DNA of 64,000 nt, from assembly GCA_024636985.1 (NCBI GenBank), contig JAGXFY010000015.1, positions 1-64,000 on the forward strand, given 5' to 3'. The translations under genes and the position numbers were made by a program. Positions 8,142-15,113 of this stretch are shown piece after piece; the stretch's first letter is position 1; each line of letters opens with the position of its first letter. This DNA comes from Petrocella sp024636985 (GTDB taxonomy: Bacteria; Bacillota; Clostridia; Lachnospirales; Vallitaleaceae). A model generated the notes under the pieces. The model was not told the origin of the DNA. It worked only from the letters and a program-made list of their open reading frames with translations, and searched no databases.

Positions 8142-8404
8142 TGAAGCTATTATGGTTAGAGGGAGCATGGAAAGAATACCTTGAATGGCTTCAAAAAGAT
8201 AAAAAGACATTTAAGAAGATCAATGCATTAATAGAAAGTATCCAGAGTAATGGATATAGATCTATAGGAAAGCCTGAGCCATTGAAAGGAAACTATAGCG
8301 GTTGGTGGAGTGTAAGAATTAATAATAAGGATCGGCTTGTTTTTAAGATAGAAGATGATAACATTGTAATTCTGCAATGTAGTAATCATTATGATGACAA
8401 GTAG
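8141..8404 (+). CDS. Txe/YoeB family toxin paired with RelB-type antitoxin
   Basis: 87 residues with GTG start inside the antitoxin stop. The YoeB signature blocks are clear: WKEYLEWLQKDKKTFKKIN, SIGKPEPLKGNYSGWWSVRI, DRLVFKI and the terminal CSNHYDDK with the catalytic His-Tyr. It is clearly homologous to the toxin at 5579, but here the partner is RelB/DinJ rather than YefM. Predicted ribosome-dependent mRNA interferase. Confidence 0.9.
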   Translation: MKLLWLEGAWKEYLEWLQKDKKTFKKINALIESIQSNGYRSIGKPEPLKGNYSGWWSVRINNKDRLVFKIEDDNIVILQCSNHYDDK

Positions 8405-8459
8405 ATGAATATGATTGATTATACTTTAAGGTTATCTTAGGCTGACGAGTGTTTCCTTC

Positions 8460-8533
8460 ACCTAACAGCGAGTTGATGACATGGACAAGAAATTGGAAGG
8501 ATGTCCACGTCATCAACTTGCAGAGCGTTAGGC
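8460..8533 (+). repeat. attC site 10 (short type)
   Basis: Cores ACCTAAC and GTTAGGC are the textbook consensus. Arms GTTGATGACATGGAC and GTCCACGTCATCAAC pair with one mismatch. Confidence 0.88.
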
Positions 8534-8552
8534 AACATTCATAACTTAGTAC

Positions 8553-8579
8553 AATAAAAAACCGCCATAATCGGCGGCT
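8553..8579 (-). terminator. Terminator of the HicBA cassette
   Basis: Minus strand CCGCC/GGCGG stem with a six-base loop followed by TTTTTTATT. Confidence 0.75.
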
Positions 8580-8604
8580 ATTGTTACAATAATTTCATAA
8601 AGTC

Positions 8605-8810
8605 CTATAAGGAGATGCTGGCTTGTTCAAGTGTACTCTTTAAAGTTCCTTTTGCAATTTCTGAATGCATTGGAATTATTAAAACTCGTTGTGGTATTGA
8701 ATCATTTTTATATTTTCATGACTGCCTTTTTGAGATACTTTTTCAAATCCAATTTTTGATAAGGCTTATATAATCTCTTTTGGAGTTAGTATTGGATATT
8801 TAGATCCCAT
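8605..8810 (-). pseudogene. hicA toxin, broken
   Basis: The minus-strand start MGSKYPILTPKEII is a typical HicA N-terminus, then an in-frame TAA at codon 15. The continuation ALSKIGFEKVSQKGSHEN (with the catalytic-type histidine) shifts frame near 8704-8716 and resumes as IIPMHSEIAKGTLKSTLEQA, the usual HicA ending. So there is one nonsense codon plus one frameshift. The ATG overlaps the hicB stop as TAATG. HicA is a small dsRNA-binding-fold mRNA interferase; this copy must be inactive. Confidence 0.85.
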
Positions 8811-9016
8811 TATATTGCAACCTCCAATGTTGTAACAAATATTTGATGGTGTTCTATATCAGCCACATCATCTTCATAATACAATTGTATAGCTTCAGTA
8901 AGATTGGAGATTGCTTCTTCTATAGTTATTCCTTGAGAAGCAACATTATTTTCAACACATTTTGCGACAAACCAATCATCTTCTTTTTGAATGATTGCAG
9001 TGACTTGTACACTCAT
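8810..9016 (-). CDS. HicB family antitoxin
   Basis: 68 residues. VTAIIQKEDDWFVAKCVENNVASQG followed by TIEEAISNLTEAIQLYYED is the partial RNase-H-like HicB fold (residues about 5-47). It lacks the DNA-binding C-terminal extension of longer HicB proteins. AGAGGTG precedes ATG. It is intact, whereas its downstream hicA partner is broken. Orientation is opposite to the array. Confidence 0.88.
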   Translation of the reverse strand: MSVQVTAIIQKEDDWFVAKCVENNVASQGITIEEAISNLTEAIQLYYEDDVADIEHHQIFVTTLEVAI

Positions 9017-9054
9017 GGTACACCTCTTTTTAATAAGTGATTGTATTTGATTTT

Positions 9055-9060
9055 ATTATA
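9055..9060 (-). promoter_or_regulatory. -10 element for hicB
   Basis: Perfect TATAAT on the minus strand about 40 bases before the hicB start; no convincing -35 was found. Confidence 0.4.
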
Positions 9061-9143
9061 TCATGGTAGAAGAGATTTGAGAAGAATTGTAGTTTTAGAT
9101 GTAGATAAATCGGAAATTAACTAGGGTTTTCGTTAGGAACATC

Positions 9144-9275
9144 GCCTAATAGCATGTTGACAATACTCTATCTGCTAACCGAGTCGGGGTCATATTAGTC
9201 GTTCGCGAGGCTCACAGGCAAAAGCTCACCCTGTAAGCAGATTGGCGTCGTCAACTCACAGGACGGACGTTATGC
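9144..9275 (+). repeat. attC site 11 (long type, altered left core)
   Basis: 132 bp; left core GCCTAAT (consensus ends AAC) and right core GTTATGC. A GGAC duplication sits just before the right core. The interior matches the sites at 1518 and 5417 but is more diverged. Confidence 0.8.
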
Positions 9276-9292
9276 ACTATTCAGAATCTCGG

Positions 9293-9604
9293 TTATAAGA
9301 ACGTTGAGTAATTTTGTTTTGATGAAAGAATTCTATGTATGCGCACTTCTTTGAGTGCTTGGATTGGAATATAAAATACAATATATGAGTCGATTATTAG
9401 CATTCTATAACCCTTTTTTCTGAGTTCAAATTCATTGAGTAGCGTGCCAAGGAAAGGAAATTGACTTAGTTTACCAATTCTGTCAGATATTTTTTGAATA
9501 AAGTTTTCAGCAGCAATTGGATTATCTTTTGAGATGTAGTCAAGTATCGCATATGTATCATTCATTGCAGTTTCCTTGTAGACGACATTAAAGCTAAGTG
9601 ACAT
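9293..9604 (-). CDS. RelE/ParE family toxin
   Basis: 103 residues. The ParE/RelE fold is recognisable from AMNDTYAILDYISKDNP, AAENFIQKISDRIGKLSQFP, GYRMLIIDSYIVFYIP and VRIHRILSSKQNY. RelE members cleave ribosomal mRNA and ParE members poison gyrase; sequence alone does not decide. The start overlaps the antitoxin end by 11 bases. A close paralogue is encoded at 10041. The stop lies only about 18 bases from the preceding attC, so the cassette is very compact. Confidence 0.9.
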   Translation of the reverse strand: MSLSFNVVYKETAMNDTYAILDYISKDNPIAAENFIQKISDRIGKLSQFPFLGTLLNEFELRKKGYRMLIIDSYIVFYIPIQALKEVRIHRILSSKQNYSTFL

Positions 9605-9863
9605 AATACTTACCTCTAAGTTCTTTCATAAAATCATCATGTGAGATAGATGGTGAATCAGATGCATACTCGGCTTCTGCAACAGATAATTTTTGGTATA
9701 AGTCAAGTTTATCTTGAAGTGTTTCAAAGTACTCTATTGATGTAACAACTAAATCGCCTTTACCATTTTTAGTGATATAAACGGGTTCGGAATTTTGATG
9801 ACATATTTTGGATATTTCATTGAAGTTGTTACGTAAATCTGAAATAGGATGAATTTTTGGCAT
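9594..9863 (-). CDS. Phd/YefM family antitoxin
   Basis: 89 residues. N-terminus PKIHPISDLRNNFNEISKIC, then EPVYITKNGKGDLVVTSIEY, the classic Phd/YefM DNA-binding core. The C-terminal half is charged and helical. A GTGAGGTG ribosome site lies before ATG. First gene of a two-gene operon, reversed relative to the array. The core is nearly identical to the antitoxin at 10330, while the C-terminal toxin-binding half diverges. Confidence 0.92.
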   Translation of the reverse strand: MPKIHPISDLRNNFNEISKICHQNSEPVYITKNGKGDLVVTSIEYFETLQDKLDLYQKLSVAEAEYASDSPSISHDDFMKELRGKYYVT

Positions 9864-9878
9864 TGTGTCACCTCACTT

Positions 9879-9912
9879 TCATTATTATGAGTATATTATA
9901 TCATAATAATGA
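9879..9912 (-). promoter_or_regulatory. Operator/promoter of the Phd-RelE pair
   Basis: A perfect inverted repeat TCATTATTATGA / TCATAATAATGA separated by ten bases; the middle holds TATAAT on the minus strand. Expected binding site for the antitoxin (inference). Confidence 0.7.
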
Positions 9913-9951
9913 TAAATAAAACAGTCTTGGAAATAGTCAATTCTAAACAGC

Positions 9952-10024
9952 GTATAACTGCGAGTTGACGACATGGCCTTTTAATCGGACGGTTGACACA
10001 TCGTCAACTCACAGAACGTTAGCT
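9952..10024 (+). repeat. attC site 12 (short type)
   Basis: Cores GTATAAC and GTTAGCT; arms GAGTTGACGA and TCGTCAACTC pair perfectly. A second partial left core (CTAAACAGCG) lies just upstream. Confidence 0.82.
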
Positions 10025-10040
10025 GAAATAAACATATCGG

Positions 10041-10355
10041 TTACAGAAAACCTAAGAAATCTTGCCTAGATGAAAGTATACGAATTATACTTACAGTTTC
10101 AGTATTTTTATCAGGTTTATAAAAGACTATATAAGAAGATACAACTAATAGTTTGAAACCACGTAACCTTAATTGTGAATCATTAGGAATACTTCCTTTA
10201 TATGGAAATTCGGATAGTGATTGGATGGCATTATCAATTTTGTCAGCCATCATATAAGCTGCATCGATGTCGTCATCTGATATATAGTCGATGAGTGATG
10301 CAAAATCAGATTTTGCAGTAGGAGTATAGTTAATCATGTAGTTGTTTGGCATCAA
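10041..10355 (-). CDS. RelE/ParE family toxin (paralogue of 9293)
   Basis: Up to 104 residues; the ATG at 10337 (MINYTPTAKSDFAS) is an alternative start that reduces overlap with the antitoxin. It shares DYISDDD, the AIQSLSEFPYKGSIPN region, GFKLLVVSSYIVFYKP and IIRILSSRQDF with the toxin at 9293. Predicted cytoplasmic toxin of the RelE/ParE fold. Second gene of a minus-strand pair. Confidence 0.88.
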   Translation of the reverse strand: MMPNNYMINYTPTAKSDFASLIDYISDDDIDAAYMMADKIDNAIQSLSEFPYKGSIPNDSQLRLRGFKLLVVSSYIVFYKPDKNTETVSIIRILSSRQDFLGFL

Positions 10356-10611
10356 GTTGACTCCTTATATCTGATATAACCTCATTATGAGGAATTGTTG
10401 CAACTCCATTCACTAATTCAGCTTCAGCAATAGCAAGTTTTTCGTAGAGATCAAGTCTTGCTTGCATACGTTCAAAGTATTTCATACTAGTAACGACTAA
10501 ATCACCCTTACCATTTTTTGTTATATACACGGGTTCAGTATCTTGGTGACAGATTAAAGATATTTCGTTGATATTATTTCTTAAATCAGAAATCGGTAAT
10601 ATTTTTGGCAT
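10330..10611 (-). CDS. Phd/YefM family antitoxin (paralogue of 9594)
   Basis: 93 residues from ATG 10611, preceded by GAGGTG; a GTG at 10620 overlaps that ribosome site. N-terminal PKILPISDLRNNINEISLIC and EPVYITKNGKGDLVVTSMKY are almost identical to the 9594 antitoxin. The C-terminal half (AIAEAELVNGVATIPHNEV) is different, which would be expected if the two pairs do not cross-neutralise. Confidence 0.9.
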   Translation of the reverse strand: MPKILPISDLRNNINEISLICHQDTEPVYITKNGKGDLVVTSMKYFERMQARLDLYEKLAIAEAELVNGVATIPHNEVISDIRSQLDAKQLHD

Positions 10612-10627
10612 TATTTTCACCTCACAT

Positions 10628-10693
10628 ATTTTTGTGTATTAATTATATCATAATTAGTGGTGAAATAATACACTAAATTAGTGATGAGTCAAT
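10628..10693 (-). promoter_or_regulatory. Operator/promoter region of second Phd-RelE pair
   Basis: TAATTATATCATAATTA is a near palindrome that includes a minus-strand TATAAT; it is nested in a longer inverted repeat GTGTATTA...TAATACAC, and CACTAAATTAGTG lies beside it. Different from the operator at 9879. Confidence 0.6.
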
Positions 10694-10703
10694 AGTTCAC
10701 ATC

Positions 10704-10779
10704 ATCTAAAAGCGAGTTGACAATATGGAATTTGAATAGGGAAGGATACCACACGCCTTCAACTCATAGGACGTTAACT
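10704..10779 (+). repeat. attC site 13 (short type, degenerate)
   Basis: Left core ATCTAAA (AAC changed to AAA), right core GTTAACT. Arms GAGTTGACAAT and CCTTCAACTC are partly mismatched. Confidence 0.75.
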
Positions 10780-10801
10780 GACGTTCATACTTAGTTTATT
10801 A

Positions 10802-10888
10802 GACAAGATTGAAGCTGGTAGAAGAGATATACGTGATGGTAAATTTATATCTCACGAAGAAGCAAAGATAAGGCTACTTAAATCATGA
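10802..10888 (+). pseudogene. Remnant of an antitoxin C-terminus
   Basis: The frame LDKIEAGRRDIRDGKFISH followed by EEAKIRLLKS ends in TGA that overlaps the next ATG as ATGA. This is the typical tail and coupling of a Phd-type antitoxin. The N-terminal two thirds are missing; the frame starts directly after the attC leader. Confidence 0.6.
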
Positions 10889-11140
10889 GATTATCGTGGA
10901 GAGAGGGCTCTTGAAGATGTCGAGAATTTAAGAGATTACATAGCTAGTGATAATACCTTTTATGCTGAAGTATTTATTAATAGGATTATTGATGTAGCCG
11001 AAAAGCAAATAAAATATCCAAAAATGAGGAGAATCGTACCAGAGTATGGTGACGATAATATCCAAGAAGTTCTATACAGAGATTATAGAATTGTATATGA
11101 GATAATGGGGAGAAAGATATTGCTCGTATTAATCATATAG
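10885..11140 (+). pseudogene. RelE/ParE-type toxin, frameshifted and fused to grpB
   Basis: Start MRLSWRE, then a one-base frameshift near 10898-10906 after which RALEDVENLRDYIASDN, FINRIIDVAEKQIKYPKMRR and VLYRDYRIVYEI follow, a clear RelE/ParE toxin. A second one-base loss near 11105 would restore NGEKDIARINH and run straight into the GrpB frame. The toxin's normal C-terminus is absent. The module is dead. Confidence 0.75.
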
Positions 11141-11559
11141 GGAGTAGTGCTGTTAATGGTTTATTATCAAAACCTATAGTTGATATTTTATTGGAACTTA
11201 AGGATGGGTGTAATCTGGATATAATAATAGATAGGATATTAGATGAAGGATGGACTTTAATGTCGTCCCAAGAAGAACCATATATGAGTAAGGTATTTAA
11301 TAAAGGATATACAAAACACGGATTTGCTGAAAGAGTCTATCATTTACATGTACGTCTTGCAGGTGAATGGAATGAATTGTACTTCAGAGATTATTTGATT
11401 GATTGCAAAGAGGTAGCTGAAAAATATGGTCAAATTAAATCAGAATTGATTGATAAATATAGAAATAATAGAGATGGTTATACGGATGCAAAATCGGACT
11501 TTATATTACAGCATACTAAAGATGCAAGGAAAAAGTATGGCAGTAGGTATAAGATGTAA
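11101..11559 (+). pseudogene. GrpB family (UPF0157) protein, 5'-truncated
   Basis: 153 codons without a proper start. ARINHIGSSAVNGLLSKPIVD, then YHLHVRLAGEWNELYFRDYL, CKEVAEKYGQIKSELIDKY and YTDAKSDFI are the GrpB family signatures; full-length members are about 170 residues. The first 30 or so residues are replaced by sequence of the RelE-like gene. GrpB proteins have a nucleotidyltransferase-like fold of unclear function. No attC follows the stop codon. Confidence 0.8.
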
Positions 11560-11583
11560 TTAATTACTAGGTTTAATTGTGGA

Positions 11584-11615
11584 TTGCCTGGTATATCGAT
11601 ATTATGATATAATAT
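11584..11615 (+). promoter_or_regulatory. Promoter/operator of plus-strand Phd-RelE pair
   Basis: TTGCCT (11584), 18-base spacer, TATAAT (11608). The -10 lies inside ATATTATGATATAATAT, an inverted repeat likely bound by the antitoxin. Confidence 0.6.
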
Positions 11616-11640
11616 GTATATATTATAAGGAGGTGCGATT

Positions 11641-11898
11641 ATGCCAACAATTAGACCAAGTTCAGATTTGAGGAATAAGTATAGTGAGATTTCTGAGTTT
11701 TGCCACGAGTACAATGAACCAGTATATATAACTAAGAATGGTAAGGGAGACCTTGCTGTTATGAGTATCGAAGCATATGAACGGATTGTAGGGAAGTTTG
11801 AGTTAAGGAAGCTATTGATGGAGTCTGAAGCTGATATCAAAGCTGGACGGGTATCAGATTTAGATGGTTCATTTGACAGAATCAGAGAGAGTTATTGA
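11641..11898 (+). CDS. Phd/YefM family antitoxin
   Basis: 85 residues; ATG after AAGGAGG. PTIRPSSDLRNKYSEISEFC and EPVYITKNGKGDLAVMSIEA are the same DNA-binding core as the antitoxins at 9594 and 10330. The C-terminal half contains MESEADIKAGRVSDLDGSF, similar in pattern to the orphan antitoxin tail at 10802. Unlike those two pairs it lies in array orientation, but still with its own promoter. Confidence 0.92.
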   Translation: MPTIRPSSDLRNKYSEISEFCHEYNEPVYITKNGKGDLAVMSIEAYERIVGKFELRKLLMESEADIKAGRVSDLDGSFDRIRESY

Positions 11899-11899
11899 T

Positions 11900-12217
11900 A
11901 TGGAGACATATCAAGTAGTACAGACCCAGATAGCTGAGAATGATATCATTGAGATAGCCAGATATATTACTCATGAGCTGTTTGATCGAGATGCAGCAGA
12001 TAGACTTGTAGATGAATTTTATGCAGCAATGAGATCGCTTAGAGAGATGCCGCAAAGGCACGAAGAGATTAAAGATGAGGATTACATTATACCAGAAGGA
12101 ATCAGACGTTTTGGTATAAGGCATTATGATATATATTATTCCTGTGATGAGGTAGCGAGAGTAGTCTACATAAGACGAGTATTATATTCTAAAAGAGAAT
12201 GGCAGAGGCTGGTATAG
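11900..12217 (+). CDS. RelE/ParE family toxin
   Basis: 105 residues from ATG 11900, one base after the antitoxin stop; the in-frame ATG at 11864 lies inside the antitoxin and is rejected. TYQVVQTQIAENDIIEIARYI, AADRLVDEFYAAMRSLREMP, GIRRFGIRHYDIYYSCDEV and VVYIRRVLYSKREW fit the ParE/RelE fold. Coupled to the upstream antitoxin. Intact. Confidence 0.9.
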   Translation: METYQVVQTQIAENDIIEIARYITHELFDRDAADRLVDEFYAAMRSLREMPQRHEEIKDEDYIIPEGIRRFGIRHYDIYYSCDEVARVVYIRRVLYSKREWQRLV

Positions 12218-12257
12218 CTCTGTCTAAAGTTTATCTAGAGCCGCCGCAATCAACATC

Positions 12258-12330
12258 ATCCAACAATATGTTTGCGACAGGTACAGGAAATTGGAAGGAT
12301 GTCAATATCGCAAAAACGGAACCGTTAGAC
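12258..12330 (+). repeat. attC site 14 (short type, different stem)
   Basis: Cores ATCCAAC and GTTAGAC. Arms TTTGCGA and TCGCAAA; loop AAATTGGAAGGATGTC shared with the site at 8460. Confidence 0.75.
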
Positions 12331-12370
12331 GACATATTAACTTTCGGATAGAAAAGAGAGGTACCATTAA

Positions 12371-12927
12371 TTGGATGATGTAGTTATCAGTTTGGCAGAA
12401 CATTTGAATAAGGAAAATATTTTATGGGGTATAGGTGGTTCATACTTATTAAAGGAACATGGTATTGTTGATGAAGTTCATGACTTGGATATCATTGTTT
12501 CTGAGGAGGATGTGAAGAAGACCATCGAGATTCTTGATTCTATAGCTGAGAGGAAGACTATACCAATAAAGAATGAATATAGAACGAAGCATTTCCATAT
12601 ATATTCTTACAGAGGTGTGAGTATTGATGTGATGTCTAATTTTCGAATTGAGCATGATAATGGCGTTTATGAGTTCTTGTTAGATGATCAGTCGATAGTT
12701 TTTAAAAAGCAGAAACAGGGAGTAGTTATACCCTTTACAAGTTTAGAAGATTGGCCATTGCGTATAAATTGATGAAAGGAAGAGAAGAAAAAGTCGAGCT
12801 GATAGAGAATTATTTTAGAACAGAAGGTTTGAATCACAGACAACTTCTAGAAAGAACAATTAAACAAGAAATGCCTGAAGAGATTAGAGAGTATATTAGG
12901 AACATACTTAAGCAAAAGTCAAGTTAG
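12371..12927 (+). pseudogene. Nucleotidyltransferase-fold protein, frameshifted near the end
   Basis: TTG start about nine bases after GAGAGG. ILWGIGGSYLLKEHG, then HDLDIIVSEEDV and VSIDVMSNFRI look like a minimal nucleotidyltransferase (GS motif and paired acidic residues). At about 12752-12757 one base is missing: the frame stops after EDWPLRIN, while the next frame continues IAYKLMKGREEKVELIENYF and stops at 12927. The restored protein would be about 185 residues. A functional C-terminally truncated product of 133 residues cannot be excluded. Confidence 0.72.
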
Positions 12928-12951
12928 CTAAGACTGTCAAGCTAATACGGC

Positions 12952-13027
12952 ATCTAACAGCGAAGTTGACGATATAGGCTTTGAATAAGGATGGATGCCA
13001 CACATCGTCAACTCACAGGACTTATGC
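12952..13027 (+). repeat. attC site 15 (short type, crossover G deleted)
   Basis: Left core ATCTAAC; right end reads GGACTTATGC where relatives read GGACGTTATGC, so the crossover G is missing. The left arm also has an extra A. Confidence 0.82.
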
Positions 13028-13071
13028 GTAATTAATCACTTAAATAGAATTAAATAACTGGAGATATAATA

Positions 13072-13506
13072 ATGATTAGAGAAATAAATGCAGAACAACA
13101 AGAAATAGATGCTGTGATGAAGATTTGATTAGATTCAACAATTAAAGCTCATAGTTTTATTGATGAGGATTATTGGCGTCAAAGTTATGATACTGTAAAA
13201 AATGTTTATTTACCTCAGAGTGAGACATTTGTCCATATTGAGGAGGGAAAAATTGTTGGATTTATCAGTGTTATAAATAAGGAATATATTGGTGCATTAT
13301 TTATAGACGTAAATCAGCAAAGCAGAGGGATCGGTAGACAACTTATTGAATTTGCTAAAGAACAATACCATGAATTAAAATTGACAGTATATAAAGACAA
13401 TGACCAAGCGGTTAGATTTTATAAGAGTAATGGTTTTGTGATAATTACTGAGCAGTTAAATGAAGAAACGAGTAAACCAGAATATATCATGAATTATAAA
13501 GCCTAG
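13072..13506 (+). pseudogene. GNAT acetyltransferase with one nonsense codon
   Basis: ATG follows GGAGATATAAT. The frame is intact for 144 residues except TGA at 13126-13128 (codon 19), where the YjaB-like family usually has Trp (IWL...). Downstream the GNAT core is complete: GALFIDVNQQSRGIGRQLIE with the acetyl-CoA loop, and LTVYKDNDQAVRFYKSNGF. A single G-to-A change would explain it. Reinitiation could only make an N-terminally cut protein. Confidence 0.85.
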
Positions 13507-13514
13507 AACATCGC

Positions 13515-13650
13515 GATTAACTACGCCGAATACGATGATTAGCGACATGCCAGTCTTCGGATAGAGTGTTGCACTAGGATTTATATAGGTGTTTGATTAT
13601 AGAGAGTAGAAGATGAACAGGCACGATCGCGAATCACGGGAACGTTAGCA
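13515..13650 (+). repeat. attC-like site 16 (singleton type)
   Basis: Possible left core GATTAAC and right core GTTAGCA. TGATTAGCGACATGCC pairs imperfectly with GGCACGATCGCGAATCA. The left boundary is uncertain. Confidence 0.55.
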
Positions 13651-13663
13651 GATATATATACTA

Positions 13664-13699
13664 GATTACAAAAAAAATAAGGCCCATCTCTGAGCCTAT
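13664..13699 (-). terminator. Terminator of the second HicAB cassette
   Basis: On the minus strand AGGC/GCCT closes a loop and is followed by TTATTTTTTTT, just after the hicB stop. Confidence 0.5.
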
Positions 13700-13702
13700 A
13701 AT

Positions 13703-14065
13703 TTATGCATAATGATGGTGTTCAAGTTCCTTGCTTAAGAGATATACACATAGTTGATTCATGCTAATACCTTCTTGTTTAGCTTCTTCTGCCAATTGCT
13801 TATGAAGTGATTTAGGAATACGTAATTTAAAGTTTCCAGAATATGCAGACGCTTCTTTTGGTTCTGGTATAGTAATATTGTTTTCTACAGCAGTTTCTAA
13901 CCAGGCAATTTTAGCGTCATCAGCCATTTTGTGAATATCTTCGAAGGATGAAGCGACTGTCATGCAAGCTTTTAAGTCTTGATACTCAGCGTAATAGCTA
14001 CCATCATCTTCTTGAAGAATTGTAAGAGGGTATTTGAGGTTAAGGTAATAATTTAAATCTTTCAT
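13703..14065 (-). CDS. HicB family antitoxin with ribbon-helix-helix C-terminus
   Basis: 120 residues from ATG 14065 after AAGGAG; upstream in-frame starts overlap the toxin end. Residues about 1-65 form the HicB core (YPLTILQEDDGSYYAEYQDL, CMTVASSFEDIHKMADDAK). Residues about 85-118 (FKLRIPKSLHKQLAEEAKQE, SMNQLCVYLLSKEL) are an Arc/MetJ-type DNA-binding domain, so it can autoregulate. The gene order is toxin first, then antitoxin. Intact although its toxin is not. Confidence 0.92.
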   Translation of the reverse strand: MKDLNYYLNLKYPLTILQEDDGSYYAEYQDLKACMTVASSFEDIHKMADDAKIAWLETAVENNITIPEPKEASAYSGNFKLRIPKSLHKQLAEEAKQEGISMNQLCVYLLSKELEHHHYA

Positions 14066-14069
14066 AATC

Positions 14070-14317
14070 TTACTCCTTTTCAATTAGATTGAGCTCTTCC
14101 AAGAGAGCCAACACTTTTTTTATATAGATTGTTTTAACGGGTTTATGCTTTGGGATTGTAAGGATAGTTCCCTTGTATATGTAAGTATAATGTGAAGAAC
14201 CACCTTTTGGGGCACGTTCTTTGAATCCGAAATGTAATAGTAAAGATTGAATGGTTTCAAATTTTGCATTAGTAGGGTTATTTTCGGTTTTTGTAGTAAA
14301 TTATCATGTTTACTCAT
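14070..14317 (-). pseudogene. hicA toxin, frameshifted in an A-run
   Basis: MSKHDNLLQKPK, then a one-base loss in the A-run at about 14281-14284. The corrected frame reads NNPTNAKFETIQSLLLHFGF, ERAPKGGSSHYTYIYKGT and LTIPKHKPVKTIYIKKVLAL, a HicA-type toxin with the histidine region. The frameshifted product leaves the family after 12 residues. The end overlaps the hicB ribosome site. Confidence 0.8.
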
Positions 14318-14335
14318 AAGTACCCTCCTAAAGTT

Positions 14336-14364
14336 ATTATAAGTGGTGTCATATATGGTGTCAA
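14336..14364 (-). promoter_or_regulatory. Strong sigma-A promoter of HicAB cassette
   Basis: Minus strand TTGACA (14359-14364), exactly 17 bases, TATAAT (14336-14341). Repeated GACACCA/GGTGTC segments in the spacer may be operator half-sites. Confidence 0.8.
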
Positions 14365-14386
14365 ATGGCAGTTCTGCAAATATATC

Positions 14387-14462
14387 TGCTAACAGCGAGT
14401 TGACGATATGGGCTTTGAACAAGGATGGATACCACACATCGTCAACTTACAGGATGTTATGT
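14387..14462 (+). repeat. attC site 17 (short type)
   Basis: Cores TGCTAAC and GTTATGT; arms GAGTTGACGAT and ATCGTCAACTT. Confidence 0.85.
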
Positions 14463-14510
14463 GAAAAATATTACTATGTTTTTATAATTTACTAAAAGGG
14501 GAGATATATA

Positions 14511-15086
14511 ATGAAATATTTTAAAAAGTTGGTAGGGAAAGAGATATATTTATCACCAATGAATCCGGATGATTATGAGATTTATTGTGAGTGGATTAAT
14601 GATTTAACAACATGTATTCCATCCGGTATAGCAACTAATAATTATACTTTATATCAAGAAAAGGATGCACTAAAAAAGATTTCTGAAGGTCAGGCATTTG
14701 CGATTGTAAAACTTAATAATGATGAAGTGATTGGTAATTGCTCACTACTTGATGTTAATAATATACATGGAACAGCTGAACTGGGTATTTTTATTGGTTC
14801 TGATCAAAACAGAAATAAGGGTTATGGGACAGAAGCCTCTAAACTTTTGTTAAACTATGGATTTAAATTATTAAATCTTAATAATATTATGATACGTGTC
14901 TTCGGATTTAATCAAAGAGCACTTAAATCTTATTTAAACATTGGATTTAAAGAGTTCGGTAGAAGAAGAGAAGCGTTTCTAATTAATCAAAGTTATTACG
15001 ATGAAGTATATATGCAATTACTTAGAAAAGATTTTAGAAGTGATGTGTTAGACAAACAGATTAATGATGTCATTAATTTATCATAG
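14511..15086 (+). CDS. GNAT acetyltransferase, RimJ/RimL-like
   Basis: 191 residues; ATG about nine bases after AAGGGGAG. ELGIFIGSDQNRNKGYGTEASKLLL (split here at residue ~92) holds the acetyl-CoA loop NRNKGYGTEA. It is followed by NNIMIRVFGFNQRALKSYLN and IGFKEFGRRREAF, the RimJ/RimL-type pattern used in protein N-acetylation and some antibiotic acetyltransferases. Substrate unknown. Single intact gene of its cassette, though the attC after it is dead. Confidence 0.9.
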   Translation: MKYFKKLVGKEIYLSPMNPDDYEIYCEWINDLTTCIPSGIATNNYTLYQEKDALKKISEGQAFAIVKLNNDEVIGNCSLLDVNNIHGTAELGIFIGSDQNRNKGYGTEASKLLLNYGFKLLNLNNIMIRVFGFNQRALKSYLNIGFKEFGRRREAFLINQSYYDEVYMQLLRKDFRSDVLDKQINDVINLS

Positions 15087-15113
15087 CTATTCAAGGCTTC
15101 CGTAATATATTTC

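Noticed and set aside
13126..13128. TGA as selenocysteine or recoded Trp
   Set aside because: Other genes in the window use TGA as normal stop, and the family position is Trp, not Sec or Cys; no SECIS-like hairpin noticed.
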